Shown piece by piece: positions 52,357 to 61,930 of a DNA stretch of 64,000 nucleotides (its first letter is position 1; each line of letters begins with the position of its first letter). Both the position numbers and the translations under genes were made by a program. Source of the stretch: RPQJ01 sp963793005 (lineage in GTDB: Bacteria > Pseudomonadota > Gammaproteobacteria > Steroidobacterales > Steroidobacteraceae); assembly GCA_963793005.1 (NCBI GenBank), contig CAWBYP010000004.1, positions 186,001 to 250,000 of the forward strand, in the 5' to 3' direction. Under the pieces are notes generated by a model, which was not told the DNA's origin, did not search any database, and saw nothing but the letters and a program-made list of their open reading frames with translations.

Positions 52357-53574
52357 ATGATCGAGCGCCCCATGCGCGTCCATGTCGTCCTGTCGACCAT
52401 TGCCGTCGCAGCCGCGCTGTCCGGTTGCGGCAACGGGCAGCAAGCTCCCGCGCAAGGCCCGGGCGCGATGCCGGTCACGGTCGCGACGCTGCGCGCGGAG
52501 CCGGTCACCCTGGTCCGCGAGCTTCCTGGCCGAACCAGCGCCTTCCTGGTTGCCGAGGTGCGGCCGCAGGTGACCGGCATCGTCAAGGCCAGGCTTTTCA
52601 CCGAAGGAGCCAACGTCAAGGCCGGCCAGGCTCTCTACCAGCTCGACGACGCGACCTATCGCGCCGACTACGGCGTGGCGAAGGCCGCGGTCGCCCGCGC
52701 CGAAGCCACGCTGGAGGCCGCAAGGCTGCGGGCCCGCAGGACCGGCGAACTGGTCAAGACCGGCGTCGTCAGCGCGCAGGACAACGACAATGCTGTCGCC
52801 GCCCTGGGCCAGGCGGAGGCCGAGCTTGAGTCGAGCCGCGCGACGCTTACTGCGGCCGGTGTGGTGCTCGGTTATGCACGCATCACCGCGCCGATCTCGG
52901 GTCGCGTAGGCAAGTCGGAGGTCACGGAAGGAGCGCTGGTCAAGGCGGAGCAGGACGCACCTCTGGCCACCGTGCAGCAACTCGATCCCGTCTATGTTGA
53001 CGTCACGCAGTCCAGTGCGGAACTGCTGCAGCTCAAGCGCGAACTTGCCGAGGGCATGATCGAGCGGGAAGCCTCGCTGCCGGTGACGATCGTGCTCGAG
53101 GACGGTCGCCGCTACGCGCATCCCGGCGTGCTCGAGTTTTCCGACGTCAGCGTCGATCCGACGACGGGCAGCTACCTGCTGCGGATCAAGGTACCGAACC
53201 CCGAGCAACTGCTGCTGCCTGGCATGTATGTTCGCGCGCTGGTGGGCAACGGCGTCCGGCCGCAAGGCATCCTCGTGCCCCAGCAGGGTATCGCCAGGGA
53301 TCCGCACGGCAACGCGACCGCGCTCGTGGTCGGCAAGGACGACAAGGTCGAGCTGCGCGCGGTCCAGGTCAGCCGCACCATCGGCGACAAGTGGCTGGTG
53401 GACGGTGGGCTCGAGGCAGGCGACAGGGTCATCGTCGAAGGCTTGCAGAAAGTGCAGCCCGGCGCGCCGGTCACGGCGACCGAGGCCAGCCCGCCGGGCA
53501 CGCCTGTGGCGCCGCAGGCCCCAGCCGACAGCGAGGCCGCTGGAGAAAAGCCCGCCTCCGAGCAGCAGCAGTAG
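52357..53574 (+). CDS. RND efflux periplasmic adaptor lipoprotein (AcrA/MexA type)
   Basis: The 405-residue protein has a lipobox (VAAALSGC) so it is anchored by lipid to the inner membrane and faces the periplasm. Core motifs include VAEVRPQVTGIVKARLFTEG and VKAGQALYQLDDATY (lipoyl half), a coiled-coil hairpin (about 105-165), ARITAPISGRVGKSEVTEGALV, and the beta-barrel segment LPGMYVRALV. It joins the RND pump to an outer-membrane channel. The pump gene is 12 bp downstream; no outer-membrane factor follows, so it must use one encoded elsewhere. Confidence 0.93.
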   Translation: MIERPMRVHVVLSTIAVAAALSGCGNGQQAPAQGPGAMPVTVATLRAEPVTLVRELPGRTSAFLVAEVRPQVTGIVKARLFTEGANVKAGQALYQLDDATYRADYGVAKAAVARAEATLEAARLRARRTGELVKTGVVSAQDNDNAVAALGQAEAELESSRATLTAAGVVLGYARITAPISGRVGKSEVTEGALVKAEQDAPLATVQQLDPVYVDVTQSSAELLQLKRELAEGMIEREASLPVTIVLEDGRRYAHPGVLEFSDVSVDPTTGSYLLRIKVPNPEQLLLPGMYVRALVGNGVRPQGILVPQQGIARDPHGNATALVVGKDDKVELRAVQVSRTIGDKWLVDGGLEAGDRVIVEGLQKVQPGAPVTATEASPPGTPVAPQAPADSEAAGEKPASEQQQ

Positions 53575-53586
53575 GCGCGCCAGGCC

Positions 53587-56500
53587 ATGGCACGATTCTT
53601 CATCGACCGGCCGGTGTTCGCCTGGGTACTGGCGATCATCGTGATGCTCTCGGGCGTCATCTCGATTACGCGGCTCGCGGTGGAACGCTACCCGACCATC
53701 GCGCCGCCCACGATTTCGATCTCTGCGTTCTACCCCGGCGCTACGGCGCAGGCCGTCGAGGAATCCGTCACGCAGATCATCGAGCAGAGCATGAAGGGGC
53801 TGGACGGGCTCATCTACATGTCCTCGACCAGCGAGTCGGATGGTGGCGCCAGTATCTCGCTCACATTCGAAAGCGGCACGAATGCGGACGTGGCGCAGGT
53901 GCAGGTGCAGAACAAGCTGCAACTGGCCACGCCGCTGCTGCCAGCCACCGTCCGCCAGCAGGGCGTCAGCGTCAGCAAGTCGGACACGGGATTCCTGATG
54001 GTCGTGGCCTTCGTGTCCAACGACAGCCGATTCAAGTCCGACGATGTCGCGGACTACGTAACCGCGAACGTGGTGGACCCGCTCGCACGCGTGCCCGGCG
54101 TCGGCAACGTGCAGGCCTTCGGCACCAGGTACGCGATGCGCATCTGGCTGGATCCGAGCCGCCTGGAGACCTATCACCTGAACCCCGGCGATGTGATCGC
54201 GGCAATCCGTGCGCAGAACCAGCAGGTCGCGATAGGCGAACTGGGCGGCACGCCTTCGATCCCGGGCCAACAGCTGAACGCATCGATCACCGCACAGGGC
54301 CGCCTGCAGACGCCGGAGCAGTTCCGCGCGATCGTGCTGCGCGGCAATCCGGACGGCTCGGTGCTGACGCTGGGCGAAGTGGCCAGGGTCGAGTTGGGCG
54401 CCGAGCGATACAGCAACATCGGCCGCTTCAACGGCAAGCCCGCCACGGGCCTGGCCGTGTCGCTCGCCACCGGGGCCAATGCACTGGCCACCTCGCGAGC
54501 AGTAGAAGCGAAGCTCGAGGAGCTTTCGAGGTCGTTTCCAGCGGGAGTCGAGACAGCCATTCCCTTCGATACGACTCCGTTCGTTCGGTCCGCGATCCAG
54601 GGCGTGATCCTGACGCTGCTCGAGGCCATCGCGCTGGTGTTCCTGGTGATGTACCTGTTCCTGCAGAACCTGCGTGCGACCCTGATCCCGACCATCGCGG
54701 TGCCTGTGGTGCTGCTCGGCACGTTCTCGGTACTGGCGGCGCTCGGCTACTCGGTCAACATGCTGACGATGTTCGCGATGGTTCTCGCGATCGGGTTGCT
54801 GGTGGACGACGCCATCGTGGTGGTCGAGAACGTCGAGCGCATCATGCACGAAGAGGGTCTATCCCCACTCGAAGCGACGCGCAAGTCCATGGACCAGATC
54901 ACCGGCGCGCTGGTCGGCGTCGGGCTGGTGCTCGCGGCAGTGTTCGTGCCGATGGCCTTCCTCGGTGGGTCCACCGGCATCATCTACCGCCAGTTCTCGG
55001 CGACCATCGTCTCGGCCATGGCGCTCTCCGTCGCGGTCGCGATCATCCTCACGCCGGCGCTCTGCGCCACGATGCTGAAGCCCGCGTCCAGCAATGAGCA
55101 TGCCAGCAGGGGCGGCTTCTTCGGCTGGTTCAATCGCATCTTCGACCGCGGCAGCACTCGTTACCAGGGTGCGGTGCACCGCATGCTGGGCCGGCGCGGC
55201 CGCTACCTGGCTGGGTTCGCGGTGATGGCAGCGATCATGGCCGTGCTGTTCCTGCGCCTGCCCACTGCCTTCCTGCCGCAGGAAGACCAGGGCTGGCTGA
55301 TGGCGCAGATCATGACGCCGGCAGGCGCTACCCAGGAGCGCACCATGAACTCGATCTACGCGGTCGAGCGGCACTTCCTCGAGAACGAGAAGGACACTGT
55401 CCGCTCGGTGTTCACGGTGCAGGGTTTCAGCTTCTCCGGCAGCGGGCAGAACGCCGGCATCGCATGGGTCAACCTGAAGGACTGGTCGGAGCGCAAATCG
55501 AAGGAACTCGGCGTCGACGCGGTCGCCCGCAGGGCCATGATGAGCCTGATGCAGATCAAGGACGCGTTCGCGTTCGCGTTCGCCCCTCCCCCGCTGCCAG
55601 AGCTGGGCAATTCGACGGGCTTCGTGTTCAACCTCAAGGACGAGGCAGGTCTGGGCCACGCTGCGCTTCTTGCCGCACGCAACCAGTTCCTCGGCGCGGC
55701 CAGCCAGGACAAGCTGCTGGCGAATGTGCGACCGAACGGCCAGGACGACGCACCGCAGTTCCGCATCGACGTGGACAACAAGAAGGCGGCGGCGCTCGGC
55801 GTCTCGATCGACGACATCAGCGTGACTCTTTCCACCGCCTGGGGCGGCCAGTACATCGACGATTTCGTCGACCGGGGGCGCGTCAAGCGCGTCTACGTGC
55901 AGTCCGACGCCCCGTACCGCATGGTGCCCGAGGATTTCAGCCGCTGGAGCGTCCGCAATTCGCAGGGCGAAATGGTGCCGTTCCAGGCCTTCGCCAGCTG
56001 GCGCTGGGACTACGGCCCGCCGCGGCTCGAACGCTACAACGGCGCCTCGTCGCTGGAGATCAATGGCGAGGCGGCACCGGGCGTGAGTTCGGGCACCGCG
56101 ATGGCCGAGGTCGAGAAGCTCGTCTCCCAACTGCCGCGCGGCATCGGGATCGAGTGGACCGGCCAGTCGTACCAGGAGCGCGCTGCCGGCGCGCAGACGC
56201 CGCTGCTCTACACGTTGTCGCTGCTGGTCGTGTTCCTGTGCCTCGCGGCCATGTACGAGAGCTGGACCATCCCCACTGCGGTGATGCTGGTCGTCCCGAT
56301 CGGCATCCTCGGAACGGTGCTCGCGACGACGCTCCGCGGCATGGAGCGCGACGTGTACTTCCAGGTGGCGATGCTCACGACCGTGGGCCTCTCGAGCAAG
56401 AACGCGATCCTGATCATCACCTTCGCCAAGGACAACCTGGCGAAGGGCATGGATCTCGTCGAGGCGACCATGGACGCGGTGCGCATCCGTCTGCGACCGA

Positions 56501-56721
56501 TCCTGATGACCTCGCTTGCTTTCGGCCTCGGCGTGCTGCCGCTCGCGATCGCGTCCGGCGCGGGCTCCGGGGCACAGCGCGCGATCGGCACCGGCGTGCT
56601 CGGCGGCATGATCGCCGGCACGCTGCTCGGCGTGTTCTTCACGCCGCTGTTCTTCGTCACGGTACAACGGTTGTTCGGACGCGATCGCCGGGCGTCGACA
56701 GCGCACGGCGATGCGGCCTGA
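53587..56721 (+). CDS. RND multidrug efflux pump (AcrB/MexB type, HAE1)
   Basis: The 1044-residue protein has 12 membrane helices and two large periplasmic loops. Motifs: FFIDRPVFAWVLAIIVMLSG at the start, GLLVDDAIVVVENVERIM with the proton-relay Asp pair near 405, QEDQGWLMAQIM, and the second half LLVVFLCLAAMYESW and GLSSKNAILIITFAK with the relay Lys. It trades protons for drug export. It is coupled to the adaptor upstream. The next gene starts inside its stop region (overlap 11 bp). Confidence 0.96.
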   Translation: MARFFIDRPVFAWVLAIIVMLSGVISITRLAVERYPTIAPPTISISAFYPGATAQAVEESVTQIIEQSMKGLDGLIYMSSTSESDGGASISLTFESGTNADVAQVQVQNKLQLATPLLPATVRQQGVSVSKSDTGFLMVVAFVSNDSRFKSDDVADYVTANVVDPLARVPGVGNVQAFGTRYAMRIWLDPSRLETYHLNPGDVIAAIRAQNQQVAIGELGGTPSIPGQQLNASITAQGRLQTPEQFRAIVLRGNPDGSVLTLGEVARVELGAERYSNIGRFNGKPATGLAVSLATGANALATSRAVEAKLEELSRSFPAGVETAIPFDTTPFVRSAIQGVILTLLEAIALVFLVMYLFLQNLRATLIPTIAVPVVLLGTFSVLAALGYSVNMLTMFAMVLAIGLLVDDAIVVVENVERIMHEEGLSPLEATRKSMDQITGALVGVGLVLAAVFVPMAFLGGSTGIIYRQFSATIVSAMALSVAVAIILTPALCATMLKPASSNEHASRGGFFGWFNRIFDRGSTRYQGAVHRMLGRRGRYLAGFAVMAAIMAVLFLRLPTAFLPQEDQGWLMAQIMTPAGATQERTMNSIYAVERHFLENEKDTVRSVFTVQGFSFSGSGQNAGIAWVNLKDWSERKSKELGVDAVARRAMMSLMQIKDAFAFAFAPPPLPELGNSTGFVFNLKDEAGLGHAALLAARNQFLGAASQDKLLANVRPNGQDDAPQFRIDVDNKKAAALGVSIDDISVTLSTAWGGQYIDDFVDRGRVKRVYVQSDAPYRMVPEDFSRWSVRNSQGEMVPFQAFASWRWDYGPPRLERYNGASSLEINGEAAPGVSSGTAMAEVEKLVSQLPRGIGIEWTGQSYQERAAGAQTPLLYTLSLLVVFLCLAAMYESWTIPTAVMLVVPIGILGTVLATTLRGMERDVYFQVAMLTTVGLSSKNAILIITFAKDNLAKGMDLVEATMDAVRIRLRPILMTSLAFGLGVLPLAIASGAGSGAQRAIGTGVLGGMIAGTLLGVFFTPLFFVTVQRLFGRDRRASTAHGDAA

Positions 56722-57697
56722 CGTGGCACACATGGCGAGAACCCCGCCAGAAGCTGCCGAAGGGCGCACAGTAGCGTTCATCGCGCATCCTGCCTGTCGC
56801 CTGCACCAGATGATGCCAGGCCATGCGGAACAACCGGCCCGTGTGGCCGTCATTCCGGAAGAACTCCGCACGCGGGGACTCTACGACCTGCTGGACCACT
56901 ACGAAGCGCCGCGCGCCACGGATGAACAACTGGCACGCGCGCACCCGGCGGAATACATCGAGCAGATCCGCGCCAGGGCGCCGACAGCCGGCCTCGAGAT
57001 CCTCGATCCAGATACCGCCATGTGTCCAGATACGCTCGAGGCGGCGCTGCGAGCCGCTGGCGCGAACGTGCTGGCCGTTGACCTGGTGATGTCAGGCCGG
57101 GCACGTCGCGCGTTCTGCAACGTGCGCCCGCCGGGACACCATGCCGAGCGCAGCCGCGCGATGGGATTCTGCCTGTTCAACAACGTGGCGGTCGGCGCGG
57201 CGCACGCACTCGAACGGCATGGCCTCGAGCGCGTCGCGATCCTCGATTTCGACGTGCACCTCGGGAATGGCACGGAAGACATCTTCCGCGACGACGGCCG
57301 CGTGTTGCTGTGCTCGCTGTTCCAGTACCCGCTCTATCCGGACATGAGCCCGCCGTCGGTCCCCGGGCGCATCGTCAATTGCCCGCTGCAAGCAGAAAGC
57401 GGCAGCGCGGAGTTTCGCGCGGCGGTCACGGAGCACTGGCTCCCGGCGCTAGAGGCGTTCGCCCCCCAGATGATCTTCGCCTCGGCGGGCTTCGACGCGC
57501 ACGCTTCCGACCCGCTGGCCCAGCTGCAGCTTGCGACCGACGACTACGCGTGGGTCACCGACGCTGCCTGCGCCGTCGCCGATCGCCACGCCATTGGCCG
57601 GATGGTGTCGACGCTCGAGGGTGGATATGACCTGAAGGCGCTCGCCTCGAGCGGCGCGAAACATATCGAGCGCCTAATGGCGGACACGACCGCCTGA
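56711..57697 (+). CDS. Histone deacetylase/acetylpolyamine amidohydrolase family protein
   Basis: The 328-residue protein has the arginase/deacetylase fold motifs: VRPPGHHAERSRAMGFCLFNN with the catalytic His pair, ILDFDVHLGNGTEDIF with the zinc-binding Asp and His, SAGFDAHASDPLA with the third zinc Asp, and TLEGGYDL near the end. In the common DVHHGNG motif the second His is Leu here, which many members tolerate since it is not a zinc ligand. It may deacetylate polyamines or small molecules. Its ATG lies inside the RND gene, 11 bp before the pump's end, so it is translationally linked to efflux genes. Its 3' end overlaps the convergent AraC gene by 24 bp. Confidence 0.9.
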   Translation: MRPDVAHMARTPPEAAEGRTVAFIAHPACRLHQMMPGHAEQPARVAVIPEELRTRGLYDLLDHYEAPRATDEQLARAHPAEYIEQIRARAPTAGLEILDPDTAMCPDTLEAALRAAGANVLAVDLVMSGRARRAFCNVRPPGHHAERSRAMGFCLFNNVAVGAAHALERHGLERVAILDFDVHLGNGTEDIFRDDGRVLLCSLFQYPLYPDMSPPSVPGRIVNCPLQAESGSAEFRAAVTEHWLPALEAFAPQMIFASAGFDAHASDPLAQLQLATDDYAWVTDAACAVADRHAIGRMVSTLEGGYDLKALASSGAKHIERLMADTTA

Positions 57698-58708
57698 GGC
57701 ACGCGCTTCGCCCCACGCTCCTGGCGAGCATCCGGTCCGCCCCCTGAAGCTGCGAATGAAACTCGCGACGTCGCTGTAACCGAGCCGATAGGCAATCCGG
57801 GTTACCGACTGCTCGCCCTTCTCGAGCATGCGCTTCGCCCGTTCGGTCCGAACCTGCAACGACAGTTCGCGAAACCCGGTGTTCTCGGCGTCGAGGTACC
57901 TGCCAAGCGTGCGTGCGGAGAGATTGACGAAGCTCGCCAGTTGTTCGAGTGTCGGCTGGCTGTCTTCGGCCTCGCGCAGCATCATTCGGCACCATTCGCT
58001 CCACCTGCGGCTTCCCCGGTCGCCGCGCATCAATGCCACGCAGCGCTGCTCGGCAGCCTGCATGGCTCGTGGGTCCGCCATCGCAAGTGGCCGGTCGAGC
58101 ATTGCAGCGTCCATCGACAGGCGAAGTCCGGGCAACAGGTCGCCCCAGTGCACTTTCGCTGGCGCGAGGTCGGCATAGCGCGCTGCGTGCGGCGGCCGCT
58201 CGATCGAAAAATAAATATCGTACGACGGCAGCTCCCGCTGCAGCAGTGACCCGAACTCATGGTGATTGGATACGGCGATCGTCTCCTGCACGATTCGCAT
58301 CGCTCGGTGGGACAGCGCCATCGCCGGCTTGTAGACGAGATCGACCCGACCAGAATGGTGCTGCAACTCCATCGTGAACGCGGGGTTGATCAACCTCTGG
58401 TAGCTCGAGAGCAACCTGAGCGCATGACCCAGCGTCGGACTCGTGAGCAACGCATAGCCCAGGATGTCGTGCGAAGTCGTCTTGACGAGCCGCCCGAACT
58501 CGAAACCCAGGTCAGATCGTCCGCTCATGCGCTCGGCGACCGCGAACAGCGCCTCGACCTGCCGCATCGACATCAGCTTCATGGGGTCGTCGATCGGCCC
58601 CAGGCGCGCCGCACGGAGCACCGCCTCGCGATCGAGCCCGAGTTCGTCCAGGTACTCGAGAAGCTGCTGGAAATATCGGGCCGGATAGCGATTTTGAAGT
58701 GTGGCCAC
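57674..58708 (-). CDS. AraC family transcriptional regulator
   Basis: The 344-residue protein has an N-terminal Arabinose_bd-type domain of the OruR/ArgR-like class (RYFQQLLEYLDELGLDRE, then LGYALLTSPTLGHALRLLSSYQRL) and a C-terminal double HTH of AraC type: SARTLGRYLDAENTGFRELS and SVTRIAYRLGYSDVASFIRSF, with the conserved F-x-R-x-F. It is divergent from the ThDP enzyme-SDR operon, 159 bp apart, and so probably controls it with an unknown ligand. Confidence 0.9.
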   Translation of the reverse strand: MATLQNRYPARYFQQLLEYLDELGLDREAVLRAARLGPIDDPMKLMSMRQVEALFAVAERMSGRSDLGFEFGRLVKTTSHDILGYALLTSPTLGHALRLLSSYQRLINPAFTMELQHHSGRVDLVYKPAMALSHRAMRIVQETIAVSNHHEFGSLLQRELPSYDIYFSIERPPHAARYADLAPAKVHWGDLLPGLRLSMDAAMLDRPLAMADPRAMQAAEQRCVALMRGDRGSRRWSEWCRMMLREAEDSQPTLEQLASFVNLSARTLGRYLDAENTGFRELSLQVRTERAKRMLEKGEQSVTRIAYRLGYSDVASFIRSFRGRTGCSPGAWGEARASGGRVRH

Positions 58709-58867
58709 GCCTGGTCGCGCAATGCAGCCGGCCGCTAATTCAGCGACCGGCCAGGTTGTCTGAAAGTATCAACATGATGGCAGAAAATGTCAGTACGGTC
58801 ATCGACGACGCGCAGAGAATCGAACCATCCGACCTTGCGTCGACTGAAGGCTGAAAAGGGGGGCGAA

Positions 58868-60574
58868 ATGAGCGAACTTACTGGTGGCGAACTGCTGGCC
58901 CAGGCATTGGCGAACGAAGGCGTGAAGTTCATCTTCGGCCTGCCCTGCCCCGAGATCGACCCGCTGCTGGCAGCCCTCGAGGCAAATGGGATCCGTAGAA
59001 TTCCGGTCCGGCACGAGTCGGCCGGCGTTCACATGGCGGAAGGCATGTACAAGACCAGCGGGCAGGTTGCCGCGGTGCTCGGCAACCCGGGCCCTGGATC
59101 CGCGAATCTCCTCCCCGGCATGCTCACCGCGCGCCACGAAGGCGTGCCAGTCGTCGCGATCACCTCCCAGCACCGCGCACAGATCGTCTACCCGTCCACG
59201 CCCGCGACTTTCCAGGGCCAGGACCAGCTCGACCTGTTCAGGCCAGCGGTGAAATGGGGCGGACCGATATTCGACTGGATGCGTATTCCCGAAATCGTGC
59301 GAATGGGTTTCCGCGAGATGTGGGCCGGGCGGCCGGGTCCGGTGCACCTCGAGGTACCGGGGCCGGTGATGTACGCGACCGGCGATCCGTCCACCGCCCC
59401 GATCTACACGTCCGATTCCGGGCGTGCGAGTTCTCCGCAACCGTCCGCAGCGCAACTCGATGCCGCGGCCAAACTGCTGGCCGGCGCGAAGACGCCGGTG
59501 GTTTTCGCCGGCTGCGGCGTGGATCGTGCCTCTGCGAACCCGGAACTGATCGAACTCGCGGAATTGATGAACTGCCCCGTCATTCCGTCGCTGGCCGGAC
59601 GCAGCGTGATGCCGCACGACCACCCGCTCTGCTTCATGTCGCAGTGCCCACCCGCAGACGACCTCCGCCGCAATGCCGACGTGATGCTCGCTGTCGGCTC
59701 GCGCATCGGCAATCTCGACGTGCCCTTCGACAAGTACTGGGGTGACCCGAAGAACTGCAAGCTGATCCACGTGGACGTGGACCCGCGCCACATCGGTGTT
59801 TCGAGGCCGGTGACGCTCGGCATCGTGGCGGACGCAAAGGCAACGCTGTCGGGCCTGGTCGCCAGGCTCCGGACGATGAAGACTGAGAGCGCCGGTCGCA
59901 AGGACCTCGACGCACTGCGAGCCACGCAGGCAGCGTGGAAGGAATCCATCCAGGCACAGGTCGGGGCCTGGAGCGGCCCCGGCATCCACCCCGGCCAGGC
60001 CTGCGCTGTCGTGGGCGGCGTGTTCGGCGGTGATGCCGTGTACCACGTGGACGGGGGCAATACGTCGCTGTGGGCCAGCATCGCGCTGCCCTCGACGCGA
60101 CCATCATCGTTTCACGGCATCCTGGAACTCGGCATGCTCGGCACCGGGATCCCGGCCGCCATCGGCTCGAAGCTCGGGGACCCGACTCGCGAGGTCGTGT
60201 GCGTGACCGGCGACGGTGCTGCCGGTTTCAACGTAATGGAACTCGAGACCGCCGCGCACCAGGGGATCAAGATCACAGTCGTCGTGATGGCGGAGGGCCA
60301 ATGGACCATGGAGATCCCGAATGAAGTTGCCCGCTGGGGGCGTGACTTCGGCACCGGCATGGGCGAGGTGCGCTGGGACACCGTTGCCAAGGGTCTCGGC
60401 TGCCACGGCGAGTACGTCGATTCCATCGACGAGCTGGCGCCAGCACTTGCGCGCGCCAAGGCTCACGAAGGCCCGGCGCTCGTGTGCGTCCGCACCAGCA
60501 AGGACGCGAACCTCTCGGTACCGCAGTCAGTGGTCGGGCGATTCTTCGAAGTGTACTTCGGGCCAGCCGAATGA
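58868..60574 (+). CDS. Thiamine-diphosphate-dependent enzyme, acetolactate-synthase-like
   Basis: The 568-residue protein belongs to the acetohydroxyacid synthase/benzoylformate decarboxylase superfamily: an N-terminal PYR domain with FGLPCPEIDPL and RHESAGVHMAEG (the catalytic Glu), a middle domain, and a C-terminal PP domain with CVTGDGAAGFNVMELETA, the ThDP/Mg motif GDG...N-like region. It also has LGNPGPGSANLLPGM early. The reaction type (decarboxylation or carboligation) cannot be fixed; the substrate is unknown. The ATG 58868 follows GGGGGG. The SDR gene starts inside its stop codon (ATGA). Confidence 0.88.
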   Translation: MSELTGGELLAQALANEGVKFIFGLPCPEIDPLLAALEANGIRRIPVRHESAGVHMAEGMYKTSGQVAAVLGNPGPGSANLLPGMLTARHEGVPVVAITSQHRAQIVYPSTPATFQGQDQLDLFRPAVKWGGPIFDWMRIPEIVRMGFREMWAGRPGPVHLEVPGPVMYATGDPSTAPIYTSDSGRASSPQPSAAQLDAAAKLLAGAKTPVVFAGCGVDRASANPELIELAELMNCPVIPSLAGRSVMPHDHPLCFMSQCPPADDLRRNADVMLAVGSRIGNLDVPFDKYWGDPKNCKLIHVDVDPRHIGVSRPVTLGIVADAKATLSGLVARLRTMKTESAGRKDLDALRATQAAWKESIQAQVGAWSGPGIHPGQACAVVGGVFGGDAVYHVDGGNTSLWASIALPSTRPSSFHGILELGMLGTGIPAAIGSKLGDPTREVVCVTGDGAAGFNVMELETAAHQGIKITVVVMAEGQWTMEIPNEVARWGRDFGTGMGEVRWDTVAKGLGCHGEYVDSIDELAPALARAKAHEGPALVCVRTSKDANLSVPQSVVGRFFEVYFGPAE

Positions 60575-61398
60575 AGCCCCTCAAAGACCGGCTCGTGCTC
60601 ATCACCGGTGCCGCATCCGGAATCGGCCTCGAGTGTGCCCGCTCGTTTGCGGAGCGCGGGGCCCGGCTCGTGATTTCGGACATCAATGCCGAGGCACTCG
60701 AGAAAGCGCGGCTCGAGCTGGCGGCCGGCGGCGCACGCTGCCACGCGATCGCCTGCGATGTTGCCAGCGAGGAAGCGGTGAACGCCTTCGCGGCGGCCGT
60801 CCAGCGGGACGTGGGCACGGTGGACGTGCTGGTCAACAACGCCGGCGTCGCGTTCCTCGGCAGCTTCGAGGAGACGCCGCTCGCACAGTGGCGCCGGATA
60901 CTCGACATCAACGTACTCGGGATCGTGCATTGCGTCGACGCCTTCCTGCCTTCGATGCGTGCCGCGGGCGGCAAGCGCAAGATAGTCAACGTGGCGTCGC
61001 TGGCTGGGTTCGCACCGGCACCGAACATGTCGGCCTACGCGGCGTCGAAACACGCCGTGGTCGGGCTGTCCGAGGTGCTGGCACTCGAACTGCACGACAC
61101 TGACATCTCAGTGCTGATCGTCTGCCCGGGCATCATTAACACGCCTATCGTGCACGTAAGCGGGACCGCCCCGGGCATGACGGAAGCACAGATCGCGAAA
61201 CTCCAGAAGTACTACGACTCGGACGGCTGCCATCCGAGCGTCGTGGCCGCGGACATCGTGCGCGCCGTGGAGAGCGACGCCATCGTGCTGCCGACCGGCC
61301 CGATGGCCCGGGCTGGCTACCTGCTGATGCGGCTCTCACGCAGGCTGGCCCGCAAGTTGACGATTTCCGGCGCCAGGAAGAGCGGCTACCTGTCCTGA
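60571..61398 (+). CDS. SDR family oxidoreductase paired with the ThDP enzyme
   Basis: The 275-residue classical SDR has the cofactor loop TGAASGIGLE at 13-22, NNAG near 88, and the catalytic YAASKHAV block near 152. The C-terminal helix FVLxx-type segment AGYLLMRLSRRLARKLT resembles membrane-associated SDRs. It is coupled to the ThDP enzyme by an ATGA overlap, so it probably reduces or oxidises the product of that enzyme, such as an acyloin or aldehyde (inferred). Confidence 0.88.
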   Translation: MKPLKDRLVLITGAASGIGLECARSFAERGARLVISDINAEALEKARLELAAGGARCHAIACDVASEEAVNAFAAAVQRDVGTVDVLVNNAGVAFLGSFEETPLAQWRRILDINVLGIVHCVDAFLPSMRAAGGKRKIVNVASLAGFAPAPNMSAYAASKHAVVGLSEVLALELHDTDISVLIVCPGIINTPIVHVSGTAPGMTEAQIAKLQKYYDSDGCHPSVVAADIVRAVESDAIVLPTGPMARAGYLLMRLSRRLARKLTISGARKSGYLS

Positions 61399-61493
61399 CC
61401 GCGGAGTTCCTGCCCGCCCTGGCAACGCGACGCCCGCGCCGCCGTGGCCTGTCGCCGCTGGCCACTGAACCCGTGTAAAGTTCGGGGCCGGCA

Positions 61494-61515
61494 GGCGGCG
61501 CGCGCCCGCGCCGCC
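61494..61515 (+). repeat. GC-rich hairpin upstream of the MAPEG gene
   Basis: GGCGGCGCG and its exact complement CGCGCCGCC flank a four-base loop. It lies 29 bp before the MAPEG ATG. It is not followed by a T-run, so it is not an ordinary terminator. Confidence 0.5.
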
Positions 61516-61543
61516 GCAAGTCGCAATGCAGGGAGAATTTCAA

Positions 61544-61930
61544 ATGACAGTGGAACTCACGATGCTGGTCTGTGCCGTAGGGCTCTGGATCGTCCAACTC
61601 CTGGTCGCAGTCACCGGCGGGATGATGCAGTTCCCCGCACCAGTATTGGCCGGAAACCGCGAGACCCCATGCGACGGCAAGGGATGGGTCGGCCGGGCAC
61701 AGCGCGCCTACCGCAACATGGCCGAAAGCCTGCTGCCGTTTGCCGCGCTGGTGCTGGTGGCGAATGCGGCGGGCATAAGTAACGACATGACCATCATGGG
61801 CGCAAAACTGTTCGTGTACGCGCGGACGGCTTACGCGGTCGTCTACATCGCGGGCATCCCGTGGCTGCGCACCGCAGTGTGGACCGCCGGGTTCGCCGGG
61901 ATCCTTATGATCGTCGCCCAACTCCACTGA
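61544..61930 (+). CDS. MAPEG family membrane protein
   Basis: The 128-residue protein has four hydrophobic helices in the MAPEG order, with the motif RAQRAYRNMAESLLPFAALVL around residue 45-65, the family's most conserved region (ERxxRAxxNxxE...). Bacterial MAPEG proteins are glutathione-dependent or simply unknown; no function is assigned. GGGAG lies before the ATG at 61544. It is a single gene between the SDR and TIR genes. Confidence 0.85.
   Translation: MTVELTMLVCAVGLWIVQLLVAVTGGMMQFPAPVLAGNRETPCDGKGWVGRAQRAYRNMAESLLPFAALVLVANAAGISNDMTIMGAKLFVYARTAYAVVYIAGIPWLRTAVWTAGFAGILMIVAQLH

Noticed and set aside
52294..56871. Two very long minus-strand open frames opposite the RND genes
   Set aside because: They arise from third-position GC bias of the real plus-strand genes and lack start signals and recognisable motifs.
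58709..58867. Extension of the ThDP enzyme to an ATG near 58787
   Set aside because: The added residues are not family-like and would overlap the promoter region. The ATG at 58868 follows a strong purine-rich site.
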